From VFMC01 sp040380855 (GTDB lineage Bacteria > Actinomycetota > Acidimicrobiia > Acidimicrobiales > Ilumatobacteraceae): a DNA stretch of 26,762 nucleotides. Numbering within the stretch: position 1 is the first letter of the stretch; each line of letters begins with the position of its first letter. The DNA lies in NCBI GenBank assembly GCA_040380855.1, contig JBEIIG010000052.1, positions 1 through 26,762 on the forward strand, written 5' to 3'. Under the pieces are notes generated by a model. It was not told the DNA's origin. It did no database searches and was given only the letters and a program-made list of their open reading frames with translations. The position numbers and the translations under genes were made by a program. This document shows positions 7,189 through 14,214 of this stretch, piece after piece.

Positions 7189-8526
7189 TCAGTCGGACCC
7201 GGTGTCCTCGGCAACCTCGACGCCCCACGCGGCGGCCCACTGTCGGAGCCAGTCGGTCTTGTCGCGGTAGAAGTACTGGGATCGAACGGCACCGGCAGGG
7301 TTGATCTGCGGTGGTCCGAGCACACCGAATGCCATCTCGAGATCCGCCGCGATCCGCTTGGCGGTCAGAAGAAGATCTGTGCCAGATGTGTGGATCGCGG
7401 GCAGGCTGACCGTGGTGGGGACAAGACCGGTGCCGCTGGTCAGGTCACGGGCACCGTGGAGACGGTCCGGCAACATCCCGCGGTATTGCCAAAGAGTCAT
7501 GGGGTACTCGCCAGGTGCGTATAACTGGACGAGGACCGTGGCGTCACCCGAGGCGCCGCACCAGACGAGCGCCCAATCCGCCAACGACCAGATGCCGTTG
7601 ACGAGACAGCCAACGATGTCCTCGTCGGCGATCGTGGCAACCTTGTTGCTGCCCTCGTCCATTGAATTGCGCGGACGCCATTCCCAGCCGAACGCCATCG
7701 CGCCGCCACCATCTAGGTGAAGGGTCGCGGTCGAGCTGTAGACCTTGTCGTGGCCGTCGTAGAGGGTGAGCGACCGGAAGGACGGCACAGGCGTATAGGT
7801 GGTAGTCCGGAACCAGGTTGGGAACTGCATGTGCGCCGTGCGCCCAAAGGATCTGAGGGCATCGGTGTTGTCTCGGCTAACGGAAAACCGGCCGGGCCAG
7901 TCCGGTTCGAGGCTAATCACGAGCCACGCCGTTGTGTCACGATCGAGTCGAGCGACGGCCGCGTTGTGGCGTTCGTGGGCCTGGTTCAACTGGTTCTGCG
8001 CGTCTGCGAACCGGCTGCGGTACTGGTCGGCGACCTCGGACTCGGACAGGTAACGCTTGCCGGCGCCCTCACGGACGGGATAGCGCAGGGCGTCGTTGAC
8101 GACGACTGCGTGCGGTCGACGCACCGAGGGAGGGACGGAGATGATCAGGTAGCCGCCGCCCGATGCTGCGCCCGTGCGATAGACGCTGAACACAGGGACG
8201 GGCGAGACGATGCCGGAGACGATCTGCGAAATGCGTAACTCCTCGCCGCTTAGATCGGCGTCGACCATCGGTGTGAGAGCGTTGATGAGCCCGTCAGCGC
8301 CTTCGTCCAGTCCGATGATGAGTAGCCCACCTTGCCGGTTCGCGAACGCTGCGACGTCGGCGGCAAGGTCGCGCCGATGCGAGTCACCATTGCCGTACTT
8401 TTCGCGTTTTGCATCGAGCCATTCGGTTTCGGCTGCGCCTACCAGCCGTTCAAGTTCAGTTTCGGTGATCGCATCAAGGTCGCGGCCGAGAAGCGCATGG
8501 AGCTGCGGTGGGACGAAACTCGCCAT
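7189..8526 (-). CDS. AlbA_2 (Schlafen-type) putative DNA/nucleotide-binding protein, possible defence gene
   Basis: The N-terminal part matches the AlbA_2 pattern: ETEWLDAKREKYG (from about residue 32), then DLAADVAAFANRQGGLLIIGLDEG (about 52-75), ending around YPVREGAGKRYLSESEVA (about 164-181). These domains occur in bacterial anti-phage and regulatory proteins and bind nucleic acid or act as nucleases. The approximately 250 residues that follow include a short predicted coiled segment (FADAQNQLNQAHERHNAAVARLD) and an unrecognised domain rich in W and Y. I prefer the ATG at 8526 (445 residues) because it puts AlbA_2 near the N-terminus. A GTG at 8799 would give 536 residues, but its extension is low-complexity and has no ribosome site. 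It follows the DUF4062 gene on the same strand, suggesting a two-gene unit. Function is inferred. Confidence 0.7.
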   Translation of the reverse strand: MASFVPPQLHALLGRDLDAITETELERLVGAAETEWLDAKREKYGNGDSHRRDLAADVAAFANRQGGLLIIGLDEGADGLINALTPMVDADLSGEELRISQIVSGIVSPVPVFSVYRTGAASGGGYLIISVPPSVRRPHAVVVNDALRYPVREGAGKRYLSESEVADQYRSRFADAQNQLNQAHERHNAAVARLDRDTTAWLVISLEPDWPGRFSVSRDNTDALRSFGRTAHMQFPTWFRTTTYTPVPSFRSLTLYDGHDKVYSSTATLHLDGGGAMAFGWEWRPRNSMDEGSNKVATIADEDIVGCLVNGIWSLADWALVWCGASGDATVLVQLYAPGEYPMTLWQYRGMLPDRLHGARDLTSGTGLVPTTVSLPAIHTSGTDLLLTAKRIAADLEMAFGVLGPPQINPAGAVRSQYFYRDKTDWLRQWAAAWGVEVAEDTGSD

Positions 8527-8831
8527 TCGCACATCGTCGCGCAGAGATTCGTCGCCGTCGTGGAGCCGACGGTCAGTTGGGGCGCGCAGTGTTGAGGCCG
8601 GGTTGGATGCGAAGGGTCGTGGGGGAACCCGGCCGAGCTGTCGGGAAACGCCGTACCACCGGACGAGGCCGTCGGGCTGCCGATCTCCGATGTAGGGCGA
8701 CTCAGGCCACCGGCGAATCGAATGAACTCGAGCCGAAGCAGGGTCGAGATCGCTGCCCTCTCCGGCCGGCACCTGCGTGACCCAGCGGAACAACGGCACG
8801 GCAGGTGCGCCGGTGCCCCAGTGCTCGGAGG
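8527..8831. other. stretch between DUF4062 and AlbA_2 genes; open on the minus strand but of uncertain coding status
   Basis: The AlbA_2 reading frame stays open upstream to GTG 8799. This 305-base stretch is therefore either an N-terminal extension of that protein (91 residues containing RRWPESPYIGD and RQPDGLVRWYGVS) or an untranslated spacer. No ribosome site was seen before GTG 8799, and none convincing before ATG 8526. No hairpin or RNA gene was recognised. Confidence 0.4.
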
Positions 8832-9929
8832 CTAGTGAGCCCGAAAGCGCATCATCAGTCGAGCCGCGAGTTCCGCGGCGATCTCGTCCGCTGCGTGTCG
8901 GAGTGCAGACGCCGGCACCGACTCCTCAGCCTCGACCCGAATCAGTCGGTCGCGCATGTCCATTGTGGAGCTGCTTCGGCGCCCCAGGTCGCGGACATTT
9001 CCCTCCGACAGGCTCTGCGTCGGGCCGACACCCACGGCGATGCCGACGCGACTCGCCTGCGGCGTCAGAACCTCAGACCCGATTCGCAGGAGACGAGCCA
9101 GGCGGGACGCAACATCACTCCGATCCAGAATCGCTCCCAACGAGTCTCGGCGTAGTTCTTCCCACGCGCTCACTCCCTGACTTGAGCGAACAGCGAGTCC
9201 AGCCGCATCAACTCCCCGGCCGGACGCCCGCGAGGCGACGGCTTCAGACTCGTTGGCGTGCAGATCGAGCGCATCGCCAGCCGAAAAGAGGACATGCTCG
9301 CGGCCGACTCGAGCGAGTTGCTCCGGCGCAGCTTCGAGTCGTGTCGCCGGAAGGCGCGATGACACACCCAGAGGGATCAGATGAAGCTCAAGCGTGGGGC
9401 CGACAGCGAGATGCTGGCGTGGCCGCTCCGTCATCACCCAGTCGACCAATGGAGGGTCGCGCAGCGGAATCCACTCCAGGGGTTCGGGGTCCTGCTCCAG
9501 GGTTCGCAGGACCCCGGCGATCTTGGGTAGCAGATCGGTCGCTCCGCGGAACGTGTCCCGAAATCGGCCGGTGACGTAGTCCTCGACCCGCCGGACGAAC
9601 TCAGCTTGTGCTGGTTCAAGCAGGGCATCGAGCTTTCGAAACACAACGACGGGTATGCCTCGGCGCCTTGCGACCATCCACTCCTCCTCGGTGGGCGCGA
9701 GCCCGGAGTCGGGGAGCGGATCTCCATAGTGCGCACCTAGAAGCAGCACGTAAACATCCGCCTCCTCGACGCCAGCGAGACATGCATCGCGCGATGGGCG
9801 CGGCTGTGCTGAGAAGTCTTCGAATCGTCGAGGGATGTGGCCGATCGCTGAGATCAAGGCGGGCACGGAGTCGCGTTCTTCCTCGAGTCCGCGGCGAACC
9901 GATGAAATGAATACCTTCTTGATTGGCAT
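8832..9929 (-). CDS. DUF4062 (TIR-like fold) domain protein, possible defence effector/sensor
   Basis: 365 residues from ATG 9929. The first 70 residues fit DUF4062: KKVFISSVRRGLEEERD, a conserved RRFEDFSA segment where the family has G-x-x-P-x-x-M-E-x-F, then RDACLAGVEEADVYVLLLGAHYG. This domain has a TIR/nucleoside-deoxyribosyltransferase-like fold and is common at the N-terminus of STAND-type defence proteins. Here the rest (about 150-365) shows no P-loop and was not recognised. The start is chosen by homology and a GGAG 9 bases upstream; the frame is open to 10034 but the extra 35 residues precede the domain. It is followed by the AlbA_2 gene on the same strand and diverges from the small gene at 9985. 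Enzyme activity (for example NAD cleavage) is speculation. Confidence 0.72.
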   Translation of the reverse strand: MPIKKVFISSVRRGLEEERDSVPALISAIGHIPRRFEDFSAQPRPSRDACLAGVEEADVYVLLLGAHYGDPLPDSGLAPTEEEWMVARRRGIPVVVFRKLDALLEPAQAEFVRRVEDYVTGRFRDTFRGATDLLPKIAGVLRTLEQDPEPLEWIPLRDPPLVDWVMTERPRQHLAVGPTLELHLIPLGVSSRLPATRLEAAPEQLARVGREHVLFSAGDALDLHANESEAVASRASGRGVDAAGLAVRSSQGVSAWEELRRDSLGAILDRSDVASRLARLLRIGSEVLTPQASRVGIAVGVGPTQSLSEGNVRDLGRRSSSTMDMRDRLIRVEAEESVPASALRHAADEIAAELAARLMMRFRAH

Positions 9930-9984
9930 GTGAGCCGACTCCATATCTGTTGCTACTCTGGAGTCTCTCACGGGGGTGAATTGC

Positions 9985-10380
9985 GTGACATCGGAGCAGC
10001 TCGTCTGTCGGAGCCTCGGAGTGCCTGACGTCATCGGCGGGGAGAACCGGCTAGCGGCGGCAGCCCAGAGGTTGGCCGTGGCCGCCGGACTCGATGTCGC
10101 GCAGGACCCAAACGTCTCGCATCAGTCCCAAGTCCGATTGGCTGACGCGCGTCGCGTGGTCGACAGCGCGATCGAAGTCATTCAGTCCGGCGAACTGGAC
10201 GGCATCCTCGGCGGCTTCGGTTATCGGGACGCCGACTGGTACAAGACTCGGCTGATCCGCAAGCTCGACCTCGATGTGTACGAGAATGGACGCGCATGCG
10301 CCGAGAAACTGCTTGAGCTCTTGAGCGCCTTCATTGGCGATCATCCGTTCGAAGACCAGACTGGTCGGCCTTTTCGCTAG
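9985..10380 (+). CDS. small protein of unknown function, divergent from the DUF4062 gene
   Basis: 131 residues from GTG 9985, with GGGGGTGA (9972-9979, one mismatch to the anti-Shine-Dalgarno complement) 5 bases upstream; GTG 9976 is an alternative. I do not recognise the family. The sequence looks soluble and helical: alanine/arginine-rich helices (ENRLAAAAQRLAVAAG and RLADARRVVDSAIEVI), then a G-rich turn (GILGGFGYRD) and a C-terminal amphipathic helix (RACAEKLLELLSAFI). No membrane segment or metal-binding motif was seen. A TACTCT -10-like box lies at 9954-9959. The 55-base divergent spacer to the DUF4062 gene suggests shared control, so it may be a regulator, antitoxin-like or accessory partner (inference). 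Confidence 0.55.
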   Translation: MTSEQLVCRSLGVPDVIGGENRLAAAAQRLAVAAGLDVAQDPNVSHQSQVRLADARRVVDSAIEVIQSGELDGILGGFGYRDADWYKTRLIRKLDLDVYENGRACAEKLLELLSAFIGDHPFEDQTGRPFR

Positions 10381-10392
10381 GGGATCCCGGGG

Positions 10393-10638
10393 GTGGAGGT
10401 GTCAGAATTCGTAGTCGGTTGGTCGGTGCTTGGCCGTGGCAACAGTTCCGTCCTTGTCTGCAAGCGCTGTCTGAGAGATGACGAGGCCTTCGACGCAGAC
10501 CTATTTGGCGCCGCGGACTGGGCTGTGCAGGCTGGCCTCGCCGTGGCCCCGGCTGCTGCGAGCGAGGTTCTCGCTGAGCATCCCGAGGCCCAGCATGACT
10601 GCCGTCGTTGTGGTCGAGCGTTGAACGACTCCCTGTAG
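10393..10638 (+). CDS. small cysteine-pair protein, hypothetical
   Basis: 81 residues from GTG 10393, beginning 12 bases after the preceding gene. Two cysteine pairs, CKRC near residue 23 and CRRC near 70, are spaced like a zinc ribbon or rubredoxin-like knuckle, with an acidic/alanine-rich middle. No family was recognised. The ribosome site is ambiguous: GGGGATCCCGGGG upstream is G-rich, and a second in-frame GTG at 10399 follows GGAG. Co-directional and close spacing with the gene at 9985 argue for a real two-gene unit, but length and lack of homology keep this tentative. Confidence 0.45.
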   Translation: MEVSEFVVGWSVLGRGNSSVLVCKRCLRDDEAFDADLFGAADWAVQAGLAVAPAAASEVLAEHPEAQHDCRRCGRALNDSL

Positions 10639-11112
10639 TCGCAGCCGGGGCGCCGTCCTGGCGGATGCGCCGCAAGTATGTCAACGACCGTCTAATCGCG
10701 TGGAACGCCGAGTGGTCCTCGGCCGTCCGACTCGGCCCTTACACGAGTGGGTTCCTTGAGCGAGGCCAACCCGTCCATCGATTGTTTCCTTTCGGACGAC
10801 GGGGTGGACCCGCCGACCGGTGGCATTAGTTAGGGCACCGCGTAGGCGCCGCCGGGCTGCTCGGTGGGTAGCGAGCGTTCAGACGGCGGCTTCGAACCCT
10901 CCTCCGGACCGAGCGTCGGAGCGATATTCATCCACAGCCGGCGGCAAGTGTCCGTTGAGGTCGTGGACACGCGGACCGTGCTCGGGGTTATCATTCGGGG
11001 TGCGCCGCTGCGCATGGTTCGAGAGATCCCTGGCGGCGCTGACGGTCTCTCCTGTGACACGTCTCGTCGCGGCTGGTGCTGCGTCGAGCGGACTGTGTTC
11101 GGGAGGTCGATC
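10639..11112. promoter_or_regulatory. 474-base upstream region of the Tad operon
   Basis: No convincing gene. It holds motif copy 2 (10926-10957) and a possible sigma-A type promoter, TGGACA (10964-10969) with a 19-base spacer to TATCAT (10989-10994). Transcription from either would give a leader of about 110-150 bases before the first gene at 11113. The reading frame of the lipoprotein is open through this leader, but a protein start there would precede the motif. Confidence 0.5.
10926..10957 (+). promoter_or_regulatory. bipartite element motif, copy 2 (upstream of the Tad operon)
   Basis: ATTCATCCAC (10926-10935), 13 bases, TGTCCGTTG (10949-10957). Both blocks are identical to copies 1 and 3 while the spacer sequence differs, which is what is expected of a protein-binding site rather than a duplicated segment. 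Confidence 0.6.
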
Positions 11113-11898
11113 ATGTCTCGTCGCAAGCACCCGTTGCGCGAGCGCTTGCGCTCGTTTAGCGTTTCGTCCTACGGGCGGGTTGATCGGGGGATTTATGCCG
11201 AGGACAATCCGATGTGGGGTGTTGACCGTGCGGTAGGTCGTCGTGTGTTCAGCACGACGGCGCTCCTGCTGCTTGCCCTCGGAGCAGTCGCGTGCGCCGA
11301 CAGTTCCGACTCCTCGCCGAGCACGGCAAGCGCCACCGACCCGACCACTGTCCCGACGACGGCCGCCTCCTCCTCGACGTCGACCTCGATCACCACCTCG
11401 ACGACGAGCCCGTCGACGTCCTCGCTCTCCACGACGACGAGCGAGCCACCGGCGTCTCCTGAGGACGACGTCCGCGCAGCGATCGCTCTCGCGCAGCAGA
11501 CCTTCTCCAACTGCCTCGTTGCGATGCCGCTGTGCGACCCCGCAACGCTGAGCGTCGCTCGGGCCGGGCCTCTGCTCGAACGCAACACAGCTCGCGTCCA
11601 AGAGTGGAACGCCGCGGGCTACACCGTGCGCAATCGGGACCAGTTCAGATTCGTGGTCGAGGGCGTGACGCTGGGTCCCGATGGCCTGACGGCAACCGCC
11701 ACCGTGTGCATCGCAGACGGCAGCGACCTCGTTCATCCCGGGGCAGGGCCCGGCGGAGCGGACGTGATCGTCGACGACGCCTACACCTCGGGTCGCTCTG
11801 CTTGGGACATGCGACTCGACCCGGATGGGCAGTGGCGGGCATACGACGCGCCGGCGGTGGGACCGACTGAATCGAGCGACGTGTGTCCCGCCGGCTGA
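11113..11898 (+). CDS. putative lipoprotein, first gene of the Tad operon
   Basis: 261 residues from ATG 11113, which has GGGAGG 6 bases upstream. A second in-frame ATG at 11212, with AGGA 7 bases upstream, gives 228 residues and a more normal short n-region. Either way a hydrophobic segment (VFSTTALLLLALGAVAC) ends at a lipobox-like Cys. A Ser/Thr-rich spacer of about 50 residues follows (DSSDSSPSTASATDPTTVP and onward), then a folded domain of about 140 residues with several Cys (NCLVAMPLCDPA). The C-terminal domain, ending in WDMRLDPDGQWRAYDAP, resembles small NTF2/DUF-type domains of actinobacterial lipoproteins. It should be exported and membrane-anchored, perhaps as a Tad assembly accessory (inference). 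Its end overlaps the next gene by 16 bases. Confidence 0.7.
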   Translation: MSRRKHPLRERLRSFSVSSYGRVDRGIYAEDNPMWGVDRAVGRRVFSTTALLLLALGAVACADSSDSSPSTASATDPTTVPTTAASSSTSTSITTSTTSPSTSSLSTTTSEPPASPEDDVRAAIALAQQTFSNCLVAMPLCDPATLSVARAGPLLERNTARVQEWNAAGYTVRNRDQFRFVVEGVTLGPDGLTATATVCIADGSDLVHPGAGPGGADVIVDDAYTSGRSAWDMRLDPDGQWRAYDAPAVGPTESSDVCPAG

Positions 11899-12737
11899 TC
11901 ATCGCTGTTCTGGCCGCTAGTTGCTTGCTGCCCGTTCCGACTGCCTTGGCCGGACCCGGCGATGGATCGGGCCAGGGGAGCGGTGGGCAGGAGGCGGACG
12001 TGATCCTCGCTCAGGTCTCCTACAGCACGTCCGGCGGTAGTACGTCGAGCGGTGGTTGCTCGTGGGAGCTGAAGGACGGGGTGACGATCGGCGTTCCGGA
12101 GCTGGGCTCGGTGACATGGCCTCGTGTCGAGGACGGCGTCACCCACCACCTTTGGCAGCGGACCTGCAACGGCGAAACCGCGTGGGTGGACGTTCCGGAG
12201 GTTCAGCCGGCCGACATCCTTCCGCAGTTGCTCGATCAGCTGCGGGAGCGCACGCTGCCGAAGCCGGTGCCGGTCTTCGAGATGCTCGACCCCGAGTTCG
12301 GATGGGCGTATGTGCAGACGCCTCTCGACTTCCGTGCTGGCGGCGACTCGTGGCGACAGGTGTCGGTGACGGCATCGGTGGGGCCGATCTGGGCGACGGT
12401 CACGGCCCGTCCGACGTCACTGTCGTTCGATCCTGGCGATCCGGCGAATCCGGGCGCCGTCACCTGTTCTGGCTCCGACCCGATCGCCGGGTACGACCCT
12501 GCGGCGCCGGGTGCTTGCTCGTACACGTACGTCAACTCCTCCTCCACATCGGAGGTTGATGGCTACCACTTCGCGACATCACTGTCGATCACGTGGGCGA
12601 TCACTTGGACTTCGTCGACCGGGGCTGGCGGAGCGCTCGATTCGTACACGACGACCTCCACCTCGTTGCTCGCCGTGGCCGAAGTGAAGGGCCTCGTCGA
12701 GTGCACCGGTCCGCGACCCGAACAAGGAGGGTGCTGA
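11883..12737 (+). CDS. secreted protein of the Tad operon, unknown function
   Basis: 284 residues starting at GTG 11883, inside the end of the previous gene. A clear Sec signal peptide (RRLIIAVLAASCLLPVPTALA) has a likely cleavage after ALA near residue 23. The mature part is Gly/Ser-rich at first (GDGSGQGSGGQEAD), then contains conserved-looking Cys residues at CSWELKDG, RTCNGETAW, VTCSGSD and GACSYTY, and ends VECTGPRPEQGGC. Aromatic, beta-rich composition and paired Cys suggest a disulfide-bonded extracellular beta domain, as in adhesins or pilus tip proteins. Similar secreted proteins sit beside CpaB in actinobacterial Tad loci, but I cannot name a family. AGGAGG near its end serves the next gene. 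Confidence 0.75.
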   Translation: MSRRLIIAVLAASCLLPVPTALAGPGDGSGQGSGGQEADVILAQVSYSTSGGSTSSGGCSWELKDGVTIGVPELGSVTWPRVEDGVTHHLWQRTCNGETAWVDVPEVQPADILPQLLDQLRERTLPKPVPVFEMLDPEFGWAYVQTPLDFRAGGDSWRQVSVTASVGPIWATVTARPTSLSFDPGDPANPGAVTCSGSDPIAGYDPAAPGACSYTYVNSSSTSEVDGYHFATSLSITWAITWTSSTGAGGALDSYTTTSTSLLAVAEVKGLVECTGPRPEQGGC

Positions 12738-13450
12738 TGTCACGCACGATGCAACGGCCGAGCGCCCGAATCGGTAGCGGCCAGAGCGATTCGAACGATC
12801 ATGCGTCAGCGCCGTCGGTCGTCTCGCTCTCGGCACCGAAGCGCAGACGGCCGTCCTGGGTAGTCGCCGGCGTCTTGTTGGTGGGCCTCTCTGCGCTGCT
12901 CGCAGCGTGGGTATTCAACGCCACGTCGGAGACGATGAGCGTGATGGTCGCTGCGCGCGACATCGCGCCAGGAGAGGTGATCGACGCATCAGATCTCCGC
13001 GTCGTGGAGATGGGCCGAACCAGCGGGCTTCGCGCAATCCAACCATCTCAACAGGATCTGATCATCGGGCGCGCCGCCCGCGGTCCGATCCCAGACGGCA
13101 CGGTGCTGAACACGGATCTCTTCGCCGAGAAGGGCCAGGTGATCCCGGCAGGGTTTGTCGTTGTCGGGGCGTCCCTCGATGCAGGCGCCGCACCCACGTC
13201 CAGGCTGTCGCCCGGCGACCAGGTGGACCTCTTGGGAGTGGTCAAGAGCGCGTCGGCTACACCGGGTGACGCAGCCACGGCGACGTTGCTCGGCTCAGGC
13301 ACGGTCTGGTCCGTCGAACGAGTCGGATCGGGCGCCACGTCGTCCAAGCTCTGGGTTTCGGTACTCCTCCCCTCCGATGTGCAAGCGGCAGTGGCACAAG
13401 CTGCGGCTGACGGTCGGCTCAGGCTCTCGCTCCGTGGAGCTGGCGGATGA
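12737..13450 (+). CDS. cpaB: CpaB/RcpC-like Tad pilus assembly protein (SAF domain)
   Basis: 237 residues. The ATG at 12737 overlaps the preceding TGA and has AGGAGG at 12725-12730. A basic cytoplasmic N-terminus (KRRRPS at 35-40) precedes one membrane segment (WVVAGVLLVGLSALLAAWVF, 41-60). A SAF domain follows (about 66-130: VMVAARDIAPGEVIDASDLRVVE, then GRAARGPIPDGTVL), the hallmark of CpaB/RcpC. In Gram-negatives this protein couples the pilus to the outer-membrane secretin. In Actinobacteria, which lack the secretin, it probably organises the extracytoplasmic face of the pilus machine. The stop overlaps the next gene (ATGA). Confidence 0.85.
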   Translation: MSRTMQRPSARIGSGQSDSNDHASAPSVVSLSAPKRRRPSWVVAGVLLVGLSALLAAWVFNATSETMSVMVAARDIAPGEVIDASDLRVVEMGRTSGLRAIQPSQQDLIIGRAARGPIPDGTVLNTDLFAEKGQVIPAGFVVVGASLDAGAAPTSRLSPGDQVDLLGVVKSASATPGDAATATLLGSGTVWSVERVGSGATSSKLWVSVLLPSDVQAAVAQAAADGRLRLSLRGAGG

Positions 13451-14214
13451 TCGTCACCGTGAGTTCGGTGCGGGGCTCGCCTGGGGTTACCTCGTGGTGC
13501 CTCCTGCTGGCTGCAGCGTGGCCGGAGGAGCTCAGACGCGAGCGTGTCGTGCTCGAAGCTGATGTCGATGGCGGTGTCCTCGGAGCCCGATACGGCATCG
13601 GCGTCGAGCCGGGTGCCGTCTCGCTGATCGCGTCGTTGCGTCACGCCGGCAACGAGGTAGCGGTCGGTGAGCACGGACGTGAAGCCGCCCCCGGCCTGTG
13701 GTTGGTACCTGGACCGGAATCCGGTGAACAGGCCGGTTCGGTGTGGTCGGGTACGGCAGCGCAGGTGGCCGCACAGCTTGCTCGAGATGACCGGGTCTGG
13801 TTGCTCGACTGTGGCCGTCTGTCGCCGGCGAAGCCGACGATCCAACTGGCCGAGTGGTCGAACCTCGCGCTCGTCGTGTGTCGGGCCGGACCCGAGGATC
13901 TGGTGCAGGTCCCTCGTCGAGTCACAGCGATTCAGCAGCACGCAGCAACGGTCGGTGTGCTGGTGATCGGAAAGCCGCCCTACGACAAGCATGAACTGGC
14001 CGACTTCTTCGGAACTGCATCGGTGTGGTCTGTTGCAGCCTCCGATGACCTGGCGCGAATGGCCGGACATGCTCTGGCTCCAGGCAAGGCGCGCAGGTCC
14101 TGGCTGTGGCGATCGGCCGTCGAGATCGCCGCCGAGGTCGCGAGCTTGGCTGTGATGTCCGAGCCACTGGCGGAGATCCCGAAGAGAAGCGATGTCGAGA
14201 GGCGGTTCGCATGA
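13447..14214 (+). CDS. CpaE/TadZ-like ParA/MinD-family protein with degenerate Walker A
   Basis: 255 residues. The N-terminus has the ParA-fold pattern: a first beta strand MIVTVSSV, a P-loop-like RGSPGVTS (residues 9-16), VVLEADVDGGVLGARYG (switch I-like) and VWLLDCGRLS (Walker B-like), plus a later VLVIGKPPY strand. CpaE/TadZ proteins localise the Tad machine at the inner membrane. The P-loop lacks the usual lysines: K-G-G-x-G-K-T is replaced by R-G-S-P-G-V-T, so ATP hydrolysis is doubtful. The start overlaps cpaB and the stop overlaps cpaF. The role is assigned from fold and neighbourhood; a general MinD-like annotation would also be correct. Confidence 0.78.
   Translation: MIVTVSSVRGSPGVTSWCLLLAAAWPEELRRERVVLEADVDGGVLGARYGIGVEPGAVSLIASLRHAGNEVAVGEHGREAAPGLWLVPGPESGEQAGSVWSGTAAQVAAQLARDDRVWLLDCGRLSPAKPTIQLAEWSNLALVVCRAGPEDLVQVPRRVTAIQQHAATVGVLVIGKPPYDKHELADFFGTASVWSVAASDDLARMAGHALAPGKARRSWLWRSAVEIAAEVASLAVMSEPLAEIPKRSDVERRFA

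Noticed and set aside
10608..10829. 73-residue plus-strand frame after the Cys-pair gene
   Set aside because: No ribosome site and no recognisable domain; composition is like the noncoding leader around it.
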